Of a stretch of DNA of 53,971 bases, positions 34,978 through 45,014 are shown one piece after another. A program made the translations under genes and the position numbers. This stretch comes from Saprolegnia diclina VS20 (Eukaryota > Oomycota > Saprolegniomycetes > Saprolegniales > Saprolegniaceae), in assembly GCF_000281045.1 (NCBI RefSeq), contig NW_008246079.1, forward strand, positions 804,618 to 858,588. The letters are read 5' to 3'. Each line of letters starts with the position of its first letter. The first letter of the stretch is position 1. Below the pieces are notes generated by a model that was given only the letters and a program-made list of their open reading frames with translations, was not told where the DNA came from and did not search any database.

Positions 34978-35287
34978 GCGCAAGCCGCCGCAGTCGACTG
35001 CGGGCATAGATGATGCAAATGTACATGCAGCCACGCGTTAGCTCTGCTTCCTCCTACGATGCTATTGCAGTCTGTGCAAATGCATAGATCTATGGTCATG
35101 CTACTGCAGATCTAGGACCATGCACCTTCGTGGCTGCGCAGGACGGGGCGCGCTCGCTGGGCGGGCGAGCTGGGTGGACGAGCCGGCCGCGGTGGTGGCA
35201 GCTCGGGCAGTTTGGAACGAATAACGCAATCTTTCCGGATATGAGTAAGGCGCCGGATACGGTGCCAGATCGACGAGGAGGCAAAGA
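34978..35287. other. Intergenic, 310 bp
   Basis: Between the PSS stop and the bromodomain gene start, both on the plus strand. Nothing recognisable is seen beyond presumed 3' UTR and promoter sequence. Confidence 0.5.
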
Positions 35288-35990
35288 ATGGAGGTCGAGC
35301 CGACGGTCGCGGACGCCCATGACGACGCCGAAGAGACAGCATGGCTGGTCGACGTCAAGAAGATGCACAAGGAGCTCATGAAGCACGAGCTGGCGTGGCC
35401 CTTCCTCGAGCCCGTGGACCCCGTGAAGCTCAACATCCCCACGTACTTTCAGATCATTGAGCGGCCGATGGACCTCGGGACGATCCAAGGCCGGCTCCAG
35501 CTCACAGCGTCCGGCGACGACCACGACGAGATGGTCAATGTATTTGGGCCACCCGCGGCCATGACGTCGTACGGCTCCATCGACGAGTACAAGAACGACC
35601 TGCTGCTTGTGTTTGACAATGCGATCAAGTTCAACGGCGACGATGGCCGCATCGAGTCGGTCGGGTACGCGTCTACCATTCGTGCTTGGCCTCCATGCTC
35701 ACGAAACCTGTAGGAACATGGCCAAGCGCATGCGCCAGCACGTCTTGACGCGTCTCGCGTCGCAGTTCACGGTCGACACACTCGATTCACAGGCGTGCTC
35801 ATCACGGCTCGGATAGGACGCCAGCTTGACGTGGGAAGAAAAGGTCGAGCTCAACTTGCTTCATAAGAAGATCGCAGACGCCAAGGCCCAAGGCGTCCGC
35901 GAGCGCTGGAAGAAGGAGTCGTTCGTGGCGCGTTGGAACCGACAAAAAATCGAGTTCCGGAACCAAGTCGCCATGCAGGCCAGTCCGTAG
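35288..35990 (+). CDS. Small single-bromodomain protein
   Basis: Predicted 202 residues from three exons, 35288..35664, 35714..35771, 35817..35990, with introns of 49 and 45 bp. The bromodomain fills most of the protein: [20 protein letters not shown] holds the WPF shelf, then [15 protein letters not shown]. The acetyl-lysine-contacting Asn is in [11 protein letters not shown], followed by helix C ([18 protein letters not shown]). Between TIQGRL and [12 protein letters not shown] there is an insert of about 20 residues longer than usual. The C-terminal 60 residues ([20 protein letters not shown] and onward) are charged and helical. A histone-acetyl-lysine reader in a chromatin complex is likely. 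The second intron uses GTCGAC as donor, the least typical choice, so the last junction is less certain. Confidence 0.8.
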
Positions 35991-36916
35991 CCGTTGATGC
36001 AGGTGGTCATATCGTTAATTTTGCTTCTTGTGCGCGGCTTTGTACAGCAGGATGGGATGCAAGCATGGCTTCGCGGCGTCCCATGGAGCACCCTCGATCT
36101 GGCTGGCCTTTCTCTGCACTAGTCGGTCTGACCGCCGCCGCCCTTCCTCAGCTCCGCCAAGGTCGACACGCAATGCATACGGTCAATACCAACGACCTTT
36201 ATGACCAGCGATGGAGTCGTCGATAGAGTCTGTGCTCCATCTGATAGAGCGCACGCATCACAGATGCCCACCCACGGCCTCACCACGACACAACTACGCA
36301 GCGTGTGAGCGACGACAAGCTTCCTGCACGTCCTCGCTGGTCATGGTCTCGCTGCTCGTTGAAAGGAAGGCCTCTTGTCGCTGCATATAGCAGACACGAA
36401 GAGCGTCGTCGCCTTGCGCACGTCGCCGCCCGAGGCGCCCGCTCCACGGCCCTGAATGGCGTGCGAGCGCGCAACGGAGAAAACAGTGGTGGCGACGTGG
36501 GTTCGATTTGGGTGGCGCTTCTGGTACGCGGAGCAACATGCGGTTGCCGGAGGGCCCATGCACCCATCTTCTTGGTCGACGTCGGCGCCGCCCTCTCCTC
36601 GCTGCATGGCATCATGTGCCAGCGTCTACCTCGACGTGGCGGCCATGCAGCGTCATCGCCAAGATGACGGGCAGGGATGCGCCCGTCGTGATTACCAAAC
36701 GGGAGCCCACTCGTCTCAGGTGATTTGCCACTGACTACGCCGATCCTAGTGCAACGCTGCGCGCGCTTTGATTGGCCCGCGCCTGCTTGGCAGTTTCTGA
36801 TTGGCGGATATCCTGTCGTGTGGAAATCTTCCTTGAAGTAGTGGGCGGTATACAAATGCCAAGTCAAATGGATTTTCATTTTGTGGTCATTTTCGCTTTT
36901 GCCCCGCTGCAGAAAG
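35991..36916. other. Intergenic, about 925 bp, no gene seen
   Basis: Frames of up to 199 codons occur on both strands at 36280-36879 but overlap, lack domains and stop irregularly. I reject them. The right end holds promoter-like elements for SHMT: ATTGG boxes at 36770-36775 and 36799-36804, and two TCATTTT strings near 36876-36893. Confidence 0.45.
36876..36893 (+). promoter_or_regulatory. Putative oomycete core promoter (Inr-like TCATTTT repeats) of the SHMT gene
   Basis: TCATTTT occurs at 36876-36882 and 36887-36893, 24-41 bp before the SHMT start codon. It matches the YCAYTYY-type initiator described for oomycete genes. CCAAT boxes lie 113-147 bp upstream of the ATG. Placement is suggestive only. 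Confidence 0.4.
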
Positions 36917-38596
36917 ATGCTCGCGATGAAGAAGCTCGTGGCCGCGCTCCCCGCGCGCCAGCTCCGCGCGTCCTCGACCGCCAGCCTCCAGGTACGTCCT
37001 CAGCATGAGGAGGAGGAGGATGGAAGCGAGGACGTGAGGTTGACGGCCGTATGTGCGTAGTGGGCCAAGGACATGAACAAGCCGCTCAAGGAGACGGACC
37101 CAGTCCTCTTTGACATCATCGAGAAGGAGAAGCAGCGCCAGCGCAACTCGGTGAGCTTGATCGCGTCCGAGAACTTCACGTCGCGCTCGGTCTACGACGC
37201 CCTCGGCTCGGTCATGTCCAACAAGTACTCGGAAGGGTACCCGGGCCAGCGCTACTATGGCGGCAACAAGTACATTGACCAGGCCGAGCTTCTCTGCCAA
37301 GAGCGCGCGCTCCAGGCCTTCAACTTGAACCCGGAAGAGTGGGGCGTGAACGTCCAGTCGCTCTCGGGGTCGCCGGCCAACTTCCAAGTCTACACGGCGC
37401 TTCTCCAGCCCCACGATCGCATCATGTCGCTCGACTTGCCCCATGGCGGCCATCTCTCGCATGGTTTCCAGACGGGCACCAAGAAGATCTCGGCGACGTC
37501 CATCTTCTTCGAGAGCATGCCGTACCGCTGCGACGAGTCGACGGGCTTGATCGACTATGACACGCTCGAGAAGAATGCCGAGCTCTTCCGCCCCAAGCTC
37601 ATCGTGGCTGGCACGAGTGCGTATGCGCGCCACATTGACTACGCGCGCATGAAGCAGATCGCCCAACAGGTAGCATTCCATCTCTTTCATATTCCTCTAA
37701 GTATGGTCATCTCATCGCGTTCCTCCTGCAGAACAATGCGATTCTCTTGGCCGATATGGCGCACATCTCGGGCCTCGTCGCCGCGGGCGTCGTGCCGTCG
37801 CCGTTTGAGTACGCCGACGTGGTCACGACGACGACGCACAAGTCGCTCCGTGGTCCCCGCGGCGCCATGATCTTCTACCGCAAGGGCGTCCAGAGCGTCG
37901 ACAAGAAGGGCAAGGGTACGTCCCTCAGACATTATTGCAAGGATGAGGTTCTCATGCAATATATCTGCTGTAGAGATCAAGTACGACTTGGCGTCGCGCA
38001 TCGACTTTACGGTCTTCCCGGGTCTCCAGGGCGGCCCGCACAACCACACGATCTCGGCGCTTGCGACCGCGCTCCTCCAGGCCCAGAGCCCGTCATTCAT
38101 TGCGTACCAGAAGCAGGTGCTCGCCAACTCCAAGGCGCTTGCGGGCCGCCTTATGGAGAAGGGCTACACGCTCGTCTCGAACGGCACGGACAACCACCTC
38201 TGCCTCGTCGACCTCAAGCGCTCCAAGGGCATTGATGGCTCGCGCGTCGAGTTCCTCCTCGAAAACGTCAACATGGTCATCAACAAGAACACGGTGCCGG
38301 GCGACAAGAGCGCGCTCGTGCCCGGCGGCATGCGCCTCGGCGCGCCCGCCCTCACGACGCGTGGCCTCACGGAAGAGGACTTTGTCCAGGTCGCCGACTT
38401 GATTGACGAAGGCGTCAACCTCGCGGTCGCGATCAGCAAGAAGGTCACGGGCAAGAAGGTCCAGGACTTCAAGGACTACATCACGGCCGGCAACGCGGCG
38501 ACGGACATCGAGGCGCTCGAAGCCAAGGTCACGTCGTTCATGCGCAGCTTCCCCACGATCGGCTTCGAGGAGGAAGACATGACGTACCGTGATTAG
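36917..38596 (+). CDS. SHMT: Serine hydroxymethyltransferase (probably mitochondrial)
   Basis: Predicted 496 residues from four exons, 36917..36991, 37061..37669, 37732..37915, 37974..38596, introns 69, 62 and 58 bp. A basic leader ([20 protein letters not shown]) suggests mitochondrial import. Signature blocks: [83 protein letters not shown]. The PLP-binding lysine is in [20 protein letters not shown] near residue 264, and [13 protein letters not shown] and [16 protein letters not shown] follow. The enzyme interconverts serine and glycine while loading one-carbon units onto tetrahydrofolate. Length and order are standard for eukaryotic SHMT. Its introns are longer than most others in the window. 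Confidence 0.96.
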
Positions 38597-38993
38597 ATGG
38601 AAGTCGCCTAGATGTACAAACAGAATGACCTCGTCGTGCGTCTCGTACCTCCACCAAGTCTTTTTGCTGCCGCCGACCAAGAATCCGCAAGGATCCAAGC
38701 ACCAACCTAGTCGTAGCCGCAATACGAGGGCCCACAGCATACACGTTTGGCTCGTGGTATCAAGAGGCAGCGACACTGGTGCGGACGACTTGTCTGCCTT
38801 CACGCTGGGCCGATTGTGCCACCGGACGTCCTGTCTACTGTCCCCGGTGCTTCCTGCGGTGTCAACTCCAACCATCTAGGGACTTTTCGGTGGCCATTCC
38901 ACATCCACAACAGTCCCATCAGAGAAACGACAAACGCATTGATCCAGTCGGGTTACCAGATCCGCGACCCAGATCCAGATCGAGGTATCGCGA
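38597..38993. other. Convergent intergenic, about 400 bp
   Basis: 3' flanks of SHMT (+) and the giant GTPase/VWA gene (-). No gene is seen. Confidence 0.5.
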
Positions 38994-41900
38994 TCACGGC
39001 GGCGCCGCCTTGCACACGAGGCCCGTCTTGAGGTGCACGGCGACCGAAATCTGCTTGAACGTCTCGAGGAGGTCAATGCCCGAGACTGCATTGTGGAACG
39101 TGCCCTGCATGTGCACGGCGAGCTGCTCGAGGCAGACAAAGTTCATTTGCCCAAAGCCAACGAGAAAGCTCAGCAGCTGGTGGCGGCCAAACGTCGTTGC
39201 AATGTGCTGCGCCAAGTAGACGCCGCTGCTGCTCGTGTTGGGGTACCCGTCCGAAAAGAAGAGCACGACCGGCGTGTATCTCGCGTGCTGGTTGCGCGAG
39301 AGCACCTCGATCGCGCAGCGCAAGCCCGTGTCAAAGTCGGTGCCTTGGCCTTGAAACGGAATCTGCACCTGCGCCATCTCGTCCATCGACCGCGCTTCAA
39401 ACTCAATGCGGCCGCGCGAGCTAAACGTCACGACCGACACAATGTCGGCGCAGTTCGGGCCCTTCTTGGCGCGCTGCTCGGCCAAGTAGGCGTGGACGGC
39501 GGCCGTCACATCGAGCCACGGCTGCCCCGACATGGAGCCCGACGCGTCCAGCACAAACACATGATGGTCCAAGCCGCGACCGGCATAGTGCTTGCAGTTG
39601 AACACGTGCCCTTGCACGCGCGTGTGCCCCGGCGCGAGCGCGTCGTTCGCGCTGCTGGGCACATGCCACGCGTCCAGCACGCAGTACGACGGGTCGTCAA
39701 CCTTGTGGTCGGGCGCGTCGCACTGGAACGGGCACAAGCCAAACGCCGCACGCTCGACAGCGCTCGTGACGGGATCTTCCCACCCGAGCAGCTTCCAGTA
39801 CGTCTCATGGAGCACCTCGTCCATGGGCTGCTTGGGGTGCGGCTCAAGCGGCACCGTGCAGTGGCGGCGGCCGTCCGAGGTGGCATACACGCAATTGGCG
39901 GCCGACGTAGCGTCGCACGTGACGTAGTGCACGTGGCCGCGGCCCATCTTGGCGCAAAAGAAGGGGCACATTTCGGCCACCCCGCGCTCGCCGGCCGTGT
40001 ACTGGCGGCCGTCAATGTCGACGCTTGCAGAGTCCGAGACAAAGTACGTCTCCTTCATGTTGCCGTGCGACGTCTTGTGCAAGTCGGCGTGGCCAAACGC
40101 CTTCTCGCAGTAGTACTGGCAGCACGGGCAGCGCACGGTGCACGTGTGCACGGCCGTCGTGCACTGGTGGTCGACACCCGCGTGGTCCAGACGACCGGTC
40201 GGCAGCGCCGCTGCACACTTCTTTCGCCCGCCATTCATCGCCTGGTGCGTGTACTCGAACGTACTGCGGGCGCCGTGAAAGGTCTCGGTCGTCTTCTCCA
40301 GCTGCACCTTGACCTCACACATGCCCTCGACCGCGCACTCGGCCGCGCACAAGTGCGCCTTGCCGCATGCATGCAGCGCGTCGGGCGCATGGAAATGGTC
40401 GTCGGCCGCGCACCCGTTGCCGCAGTCAGCGTAGCTGCACAGCTGCTGGCAGCGGTTCGCGCCGCAGTGGTGCGGGGCGTGGGCCAAAGCAAACGGCTGC
40501 GTGCAGAGGCTGCGGCAGTTGGGCGCGGCGCACGCGTCGCCGCAGCAGTGCAGCGCCACGCTGCACGTGTGGTCGCCGTCGTGGTCGACGGGCAGGTGGC
40601 AGCCGCCGTCGCAGTTGCTGGCGCTGGCCATCGCACACGGCGCCGGGCACGTGTGGTCCAGGACGCTGCAGTTGCAAGCGCCCGCATGGCCGGCCGCCGC
40701 GCCGCACGGAATCGTGTCCGTCAAGCAGTAGGCGCAGTGGCCCTGGCACTTGTGGTTCGTGCCGCAGTCGTGGGCGACGTCGGCCTCGTGCAGAAACGAC
40801 TCAAAACACCCGAGCTTGCAACGCGCGCACGTGTGCTGGCAGCGGCGCAAAAACTGCTTGGTCTTGAGCACGCACGCGTCGAGGCCGTCGCGCTCGTCGC
40901 GGCTCGCAACGCCGAGCGACTCAAACCAGAGGCGGACACGGTACTCGCGGCGCCAGACGACAAAGCCCCAGATCGCATCAAACCGCGCTTCTTGCTGCAC
41001 CGTGCGCGGCTCGTCCACATGGTCCAAAAAGCGCTGCAAATACAGCAGCAGCGTCGCCTTGGCGGTCGCCAAGTTCGTCGCCACGTCGCCTTCGTTCAGG
41101 TCCAAGCCAAAGTCGAGCGTATCGTCAATGGGGGCCACCATCTCGGGCTCCGGCACGACCGCCTCAAACTGCGCCGTCATCGTCACGTCATAGTTGGGGC
41201 CGAGCGACGTGCCGTCGTCGAGGATGCCGTGGCGCAGCGCGTAGCGAATGTGCTGGCGCGACACCACGCTCTTGTGCGCTTGCACATTGTCCTCCATCGA
41301 CGTCCAGTCCAAAAGCGCAATCTTGGCCAGCACCATGCTGAGGCACTCGTGAAAGTCGTGGCCGTTGACATACGCCTTCGTGTCGCGCGCGTGCACCAAG
41401 AGCGCAGCCGCTTCCGCAAGCGCCTCGTAGTAGCCCTTGTTGCCGAGCGGCGGGCAGCACGTAATCACCACGTCGCCGCCGTACATGGCCGAGACAAAGT
41501 TGTCGGCCGTGTTTTCGCTCAAAATGGCCGCCAGCTTCGACTCAAACTCGGCCACCACCGACGCTTGGTCGTTCGGGTTGACGTCCTTCGCGTTCAAGTA
41601 GAGCTGGCCGCGGAAGAGACGCTCGTCGCCCTTGAGCAGCGCGACGCCCTGCTGAAACTTAGCAAACATGCCGTCAATGTCCTTGTCAAAGCGCATCTCA
41701 ATGCGAAACACCGTGAGCCGCGAGATCGCCGCGTTGAGCACCGAGAGAAACGTGTCTTCTTGCGCCGACCGCTCAAACGACCCGAGGCCCTCAAAGTCGA
41801 GGACGACCACAAGGCAACGGCCAAGACGCCGCAGCGTCAGCCACACGCCGTCCGTGCAGCGGGCGCCCGAAATCGCAAACGAACTGCCCGTGAGGTGGTT

Positions 41901-44792
41901 CAGAAAGTACGACTTGCCCGTCGACTGCTTCCCCATCGAGGTGAGCACGACGACGGGGCCACTCCACGCATGCAACACGTGGCTCGCGGGGCCAAAGCCA
42001 ATCTGCGGCGCCAGCGTATGCGCCTCCGACCCGTCGGTAAACGTAGCCGCCACGCCGTCGCGCAATAGCACCAGCTGGTTGTCATGGGCGCGGCAAATGG
42101 GCACCGGGACAAACCCGACGAGCTCCAGAAGCCATGGCGCAAGCGCCATCGTCGGCCACACGAGCGACTCGCTGCCAAGAACCGCATCCTTGTTGAGCGA
42201 GAGCGGCGACAAGTCCTTGTTGAGCGCCAGCAGTTTGGCCATCACGCTGTCCAGGACGACCGAGAGCACGTTGCGGCGGGCTGGCGTGTCGGCGTGGACG
42301 TGCAGCTGCAGCGCGTGCGGCAAGAGCCCGCCCTCGTCGTCCATCAAGGCGCGGACGGGAAACTTCTCAAACACATGGAAGAGTGCCCAGAGCACGTGCG
42401 CTTCGCCGGCCGTCGCGGGGACCGCTTCCTGCGCGCACTGCAGCTGCCACGCCACCTTGCCCGTGACAACCGTCATTGTCAGCTCGACAACGACCGACGT
42501 GGTCGGGTCCAGCAGCACAATCGTGTCGGCGTAGGCGCGCGCGTGCGTCGCCGGCCAGTTGAGGCGCGTCGGTAGCGTCAGCTCCGTCTCGGGCAGCGGC
42601 GCGTGGTCGTGCGTCATGAGCGTCTGCACCCGCACGACGCCGTCGGCGTCGGGCACGAGGCAGACCACAAAGGCGCCGTCGTGGAGCTTGAGCACCTTGG
42701 TGTCGGGCGTCGCGACAAACTGCGGCACGTGCTTCGAGAGCTGCTGTGTGCGCAAGAAGTACGACTGCGCGCTGCCATCGTCGCCGACGCAAAACACGCC
42801 GTGGTTGTCGCCGCCAAACACAAACAGCTGCGTGTACGGCGGCGGCGGGCGCAGCAGCACCAAGTTGACCTGGTGCACGCGCTCCAGCAGCTTGTACGAC
42901 TCGTTGAACGCAAAGAGCTCGACCTTGCACGTCGAGTGGAGCAGACCGAGCATGCGGTGCGTCACGTCAAAGTCGCAGCACTCGACCAAATGCGGAAACT
43001 GCTTCGTGTGAAGTTGCGTCATGGCTCGGGGCCCGTGCGACTGGTACGCGCGCACGTACGTCTTGGTGTCGATGGTAAAGACGACGAGGACCACCGTGCC
43101 AACCACAGCCACAAACACCACCGACGCCTTGAGCGGCAGCTTGAGCTTGGCGAGGGCAGCACCGCGCAGCGGCGTCAGCTGCAGCATTGTGGCGCCGCCA
43201 GCCACGTACTGCTTCGAAAAGCTCACGCGAAACTTGCTGGCGCTCGTGATCGCAGTCGTCATCGCCGAGGAGCCATTGTGGATGGCAGTCTTCTCGCGAA
43301 TCGCCGAGACAAAGGCTTCGTGCACAATCTCCTCCTTGATCGCACGCAGCTCGGCGGGGTGGTCCTTCTTGGGACCCTCGATGGCAACGACGTGGCCGAC
43401 AATGATGTCGAACACAGCCTTGTCGTGCAAGAAGCTCTTGAAGTCACGGCACCAGTGGTCATGGTGCGACTGGAGCGCGTTGCGGATCTTGGGCAAAATG
43501 AGACGCATGGGGGCCGCGTTGGCAGCACTCAGGAACGGAAACGTGAGGGCCACAAAGGCATCCGCGCCAAACCAACTCTTGATCGTCCCCATCGCAGCTT
43601 GCGCAAACGTCTTCTTGCCCGTCAAGTGCGGATCCGTACGCAGCAGCTGCCAGTACTCAACGTTGATCGCGTTCCCAACGCTCTCAGCAAAGTACAAGTA
43701 CATCGGCAGCTGCATCGCACTCGAGATGTGCTCCTTGAGCAGCGCAAAGTCGGCCACCATCGCCGTGTGGGCCCGGATTTCAGCTGCCTCCGACGGCTCG
43801 TCCGCGATGTAGAAAAGGAAAGCGGCGTTGTAGAGGCATCGGGCTTCCAGCTCGCGCAAATGACCCGCAACATTGGCGGCCACGTCCGCGCGAAACTGGT
43901 CTTGGAGGCTGGCCAGGGTGACGTCTCCGAGCATCGCCTCCGGAAACGCGTCCCACGCCTGCAGCGCGGCCTTCATGAGCGGACGGGGAATCGCGGTGCG
44001 CAGCTCAATCCGGTGCGTCGCCACCATCTCCACGAGCCAAGCTGCAAAGTTGTCGGTCGCCACCGAGTCGTGCTTACTTTGAATGTCGTGGGCCACTGAC
44101 GTACTCAAGGTCACGCCCGTGGCACCCGTCGCTGGCACCAGCGTCTGCCCCGTCGGCAGCAGCGTCATCGTACCGAGCACATCGCAGGCCACCATTTCCT
44201 TCTGCACCGTGGCCTCCTTGATCGAAAAGGCGACCGAGTACTTCTTCCAGCGCGCGCCTTGGCGCGTCTCGCTGGCCGCCAGCTCGAGCGCCGTCCAGTC
44301 GGCCTCCGTGAGGCAGCACAGCACCGTCGGCGTCAGCGTCGTCACAAAGCGCAGGGCATACGTCGCCCGTTCACGCAAGTGGGCTGGCTCAAACGAGCGC
44401 GCAACGAGCCACGTAAAGAGGACGACCTTGGGCCGCGTCTCGGCGAGGCGGATCGCATACACGCCTTCGTGGTCAGGCGCCAAGTACTTTTCCAACTTGG
44501 ACGGCCACCACCCGCGCGCACGGAGCTCGGCTTCGACGGCCGCCTGCTTGCCAAAGCAAGCAACAACATCAATGCCATCGTCACCGGACGCGTTCACAAA
44601 GTGCCCGAGCTGGTCGTCCTGGCGCATGTTCATCGCCACATCAACCACGCCGAGGGCGCGGAGGAGGCGGAGCAGCTCCGACTCGACAAGCGTCGGCTGA
44701 AACACGATGGACCCGTCGTCCGACTCGACCGACATGCGCAAAAGCTGGTAGCAGCTCATGCTCTCGTAGCTCGTTGCGACTCCCAGCGTCAT
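38994..44792 (-). CDS. Giant intronless GTPase / Cys-His-rich / VWA protein
   Basis: One uninterrupted frame encodes about 1932 residues from the ATG at 44792; the frame is open further, to 44915, but that part is made of a minisatellite. Residues 1-550 show no domain I recognise. A hydrophobic stretch near 556-575 (VVFVAVVGTVVLVVFTI) may be a membrane span or buried strands. Residues 590-760 look like a beta-propeller (YTQLFVFGGDNHGVFCVGDD). A GBP/VLIG-like GTPase follows, with P-loop GKQSTGKSYFLNH near 952 and switch II DFEGLGSF near 998; NAKD is a possible G4. From about 1314 to 1740 comes a Cys/His-rich region with repeated units such as CHLPVDHDGDHTC. The C-terminus is a VWA domain with MIDAS motif DASGSMS near 1747, then GTDFDTG and FFSDGYPN. 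A cytoplasmic, GTP-driven, multimerising protein is plausible. A role in immunity is only inferred from the GBP/VLIG resemblance. Confidence 0.85.
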   Translation of the reverse strand: MTLGVATSYESMSCYQLLRMSVESDDGSIVFQPTLVESELLRLLRALGVVDVAMNMRQDDQLGHFVNASGDDGIDVVACFGKQAAVEAELRARGWWPSKLEKYLAPDHEGVYAIRLAETRPKVVLFTWLVARSFEPAHLRERATYALRFVTTLTPTVLCCLTEADWTALELAASETRQGARWKKYSVAFSIKEATVQKEMVACDVLGTMTLLPTGQTLVPATGATGVTLSTSVAHDIQSKHDSVATDNFAAWLVEMVATHRIELRTAIPRPLMKAALQAWDAFPEAMLGDVTLASLQDQFRADVAANVAGHLRELEARCLYNAAFLFYIADEPSEAAEIRAHTAMVADFALLKEHISSAMQLPMYLYFAESVGNAINVEYWQLLRTDPHLTGKKTFAQAAMGTIKSWFGADAFVALTFPFLSAANAAPMRLILPKIRNALQSHHDHWCRDFKSFLHDKAVFDIIVGHVVAIEGPKKDHPAELRAIKEEIVHEAFVSAIREKTAIHNGSSAMTTAITSASKFRVSFSKQYVAGGATMLQLTPLRGAALAKLKLPLKASVVFVAVVGTVVLVVFTIDTKTYVRAYQSHGPRAMTQLHTKQFPHLVECCDFDVTHRMLGLLHSTCKVELFAFNESYKLLERVHQVNLVLLRPPPPYTQLFVFGGDNHGVFCVGDDGSAQSYFLRTQQLSKHVPQFVATPDTKVLKLHDGAFVVCLVPDADGVVRVQTLMTHDHAPLPETELTLPTRLNWPATHARAYADTIVLLDPTTSVVVELTMTVVTGKVAWQLQCAQEAVPATAGEAHVLWALFHVFEKFPVRALMDDEGGLLPHALQLHVHADTPARRNVLSVVLDSVMAKLLALNKDLSPLSLNKDAVLGSESLVWPTMALAPWLLELVGFVPVPICRAHDNQLVLLRDGVAATFTDGSEAHTLAPQIGFGPASHVLHAWSGPVVVLTSMGKQSTGKSYFLNHLTGSSFAISGARCTDGVWLTLRRLGRCLVVVLDFEGLGSFERSAQEDTFLSVLNAAISRLTVFRIEMRFDKDIDGMFAKFQQGVALLKGDERLFRGQLYLNAKDVNPNDQASVVAEFESKLAAILSENTADNFVSAMYGGDVVITCCPPLGNKGYYEALAEAAALLVHARDTKAYVNGHDFHECLSMVLAKIALLDWTSMEDNVQAHKSVVSRQHIRYALRHGILDDGTSLGPNYDVTMTAQFEAVVPEPEMVAPIDDTLDFGLDLNEGDVATNLATAKATLLLYLQRFLDHVDEPRTVQQEARFDAIWGFVVWRREYRVRLWFESLGVASRDERDGLDACVLKTKQFLRRCQHTCARCKLGCFESFLHEADVAHDCGTNHKCQGHCAYCLTDTIPCGAAAGHAGACNCSVLDHTCPAPCAMASASNCDGGCHLPVDHDGDHTCSVALHCCGDACAAPNCRSLCTQPFALAHAPHHCGANRCQQLCSYADCGNGCAADDHFHAPDALHACGKAHLCAAECAVEGMCEVKVQLEKTTETFHGARSTFEYTHQAMNGGRKKCAAALPTGRLDHAGVDHQCTTAVHTCTVRCPCCQYYCEKAFGHADLHKTSHGNMKETYFVSDSASVDIDGRQYTAGERGVAEMCPFFCAKMGRGHVHYVTCDATSAANCVYATSDGRRHCTVPLEPHPKQPMDEVLHETYWKLLGWEDPVTSAVERAAFGLCPFQCDAPDHKVDDPSYCVLDAWHVPSSANDALAPGHTRVQGHVFNCKHYAGRGLDHHVFVLDASGSMSGQPWLDVTAAVHAYLAEQRAKKGPNCADIVSVVTFSSRGRIEFEARSMDEMAQVQIPFQGQGTDFDTGLRCAIEVLSRNQHARYTPVVLFFSDGYPNTSSSGVYLAQHIATTFGRHQLLSFLVGFGQMNFVCLEQLAVHMQGTFHNAVSGIDLLETFKQISVAVHLKTGLVCKAAPP

Positions 44793-44868
44793 GTGCAAAG
44801 TTGCTCTCTCACAGGGACACGGGCAAAGGAAAAGTGATTCACGTACTAGTAGTATGACAAGACATGTG

Positions 44869-44972
44869 CCCGTTGGCGTACGACAGCACGTTAGCCCGTT
44901 GGCGTACGACAGCACGTTAGCCCGTTGGCGTACGACAGCACGTTAGCCCGTTGGCGAACGACAGCACGTTGG
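44869..44972. repeat. Minisatellite, 4 x 26 bp
   Basis: Four head-to-tail 26-bp units start at 44869, 44895, 44921 and 44947. Each begins CCCGTTGGCG and ends with CGACAGCACGTT plus two bases. The first three are identical; the fourth differs at three positions. The 10-bp core recurs at about 45024-45033 inside the 3' end of the glycerate kinase coding region. The array fills about half of the 222-bp gap between the glycerate kinase stop and the giant gene start, so it lies in the latter's promoter or 5' UTR. Confidence 0.95.
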
Positions 44973-45014
44973 TGCGACCACGAAAAGCGGGCCAACGGCT
45001 CGACCGGATACGAG

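Noticed and set aside
36280-36879. 199-codon minus-strand frame upstream of SHMT
   Set aside because: Three overlapping frames on both strands are equally open, none with domain or signal. Best explained by local GC content.
39033-42068. A 1011-codon open frame on the plus strand opposite the giant GTPase/VWA gene
   Set aside because: It is the antisense shadow of a GC-rich coding region. It is rich in Arg, Ala and Val with no domain, while the minus strand reads clear P-loop and VWA motifs.
44869-44972. CRISPR-like array at the 26-bp repeats
   Set aside because: Units are directly abutting with no spacers, in a eukaryotic genome; it is a minisatellite.
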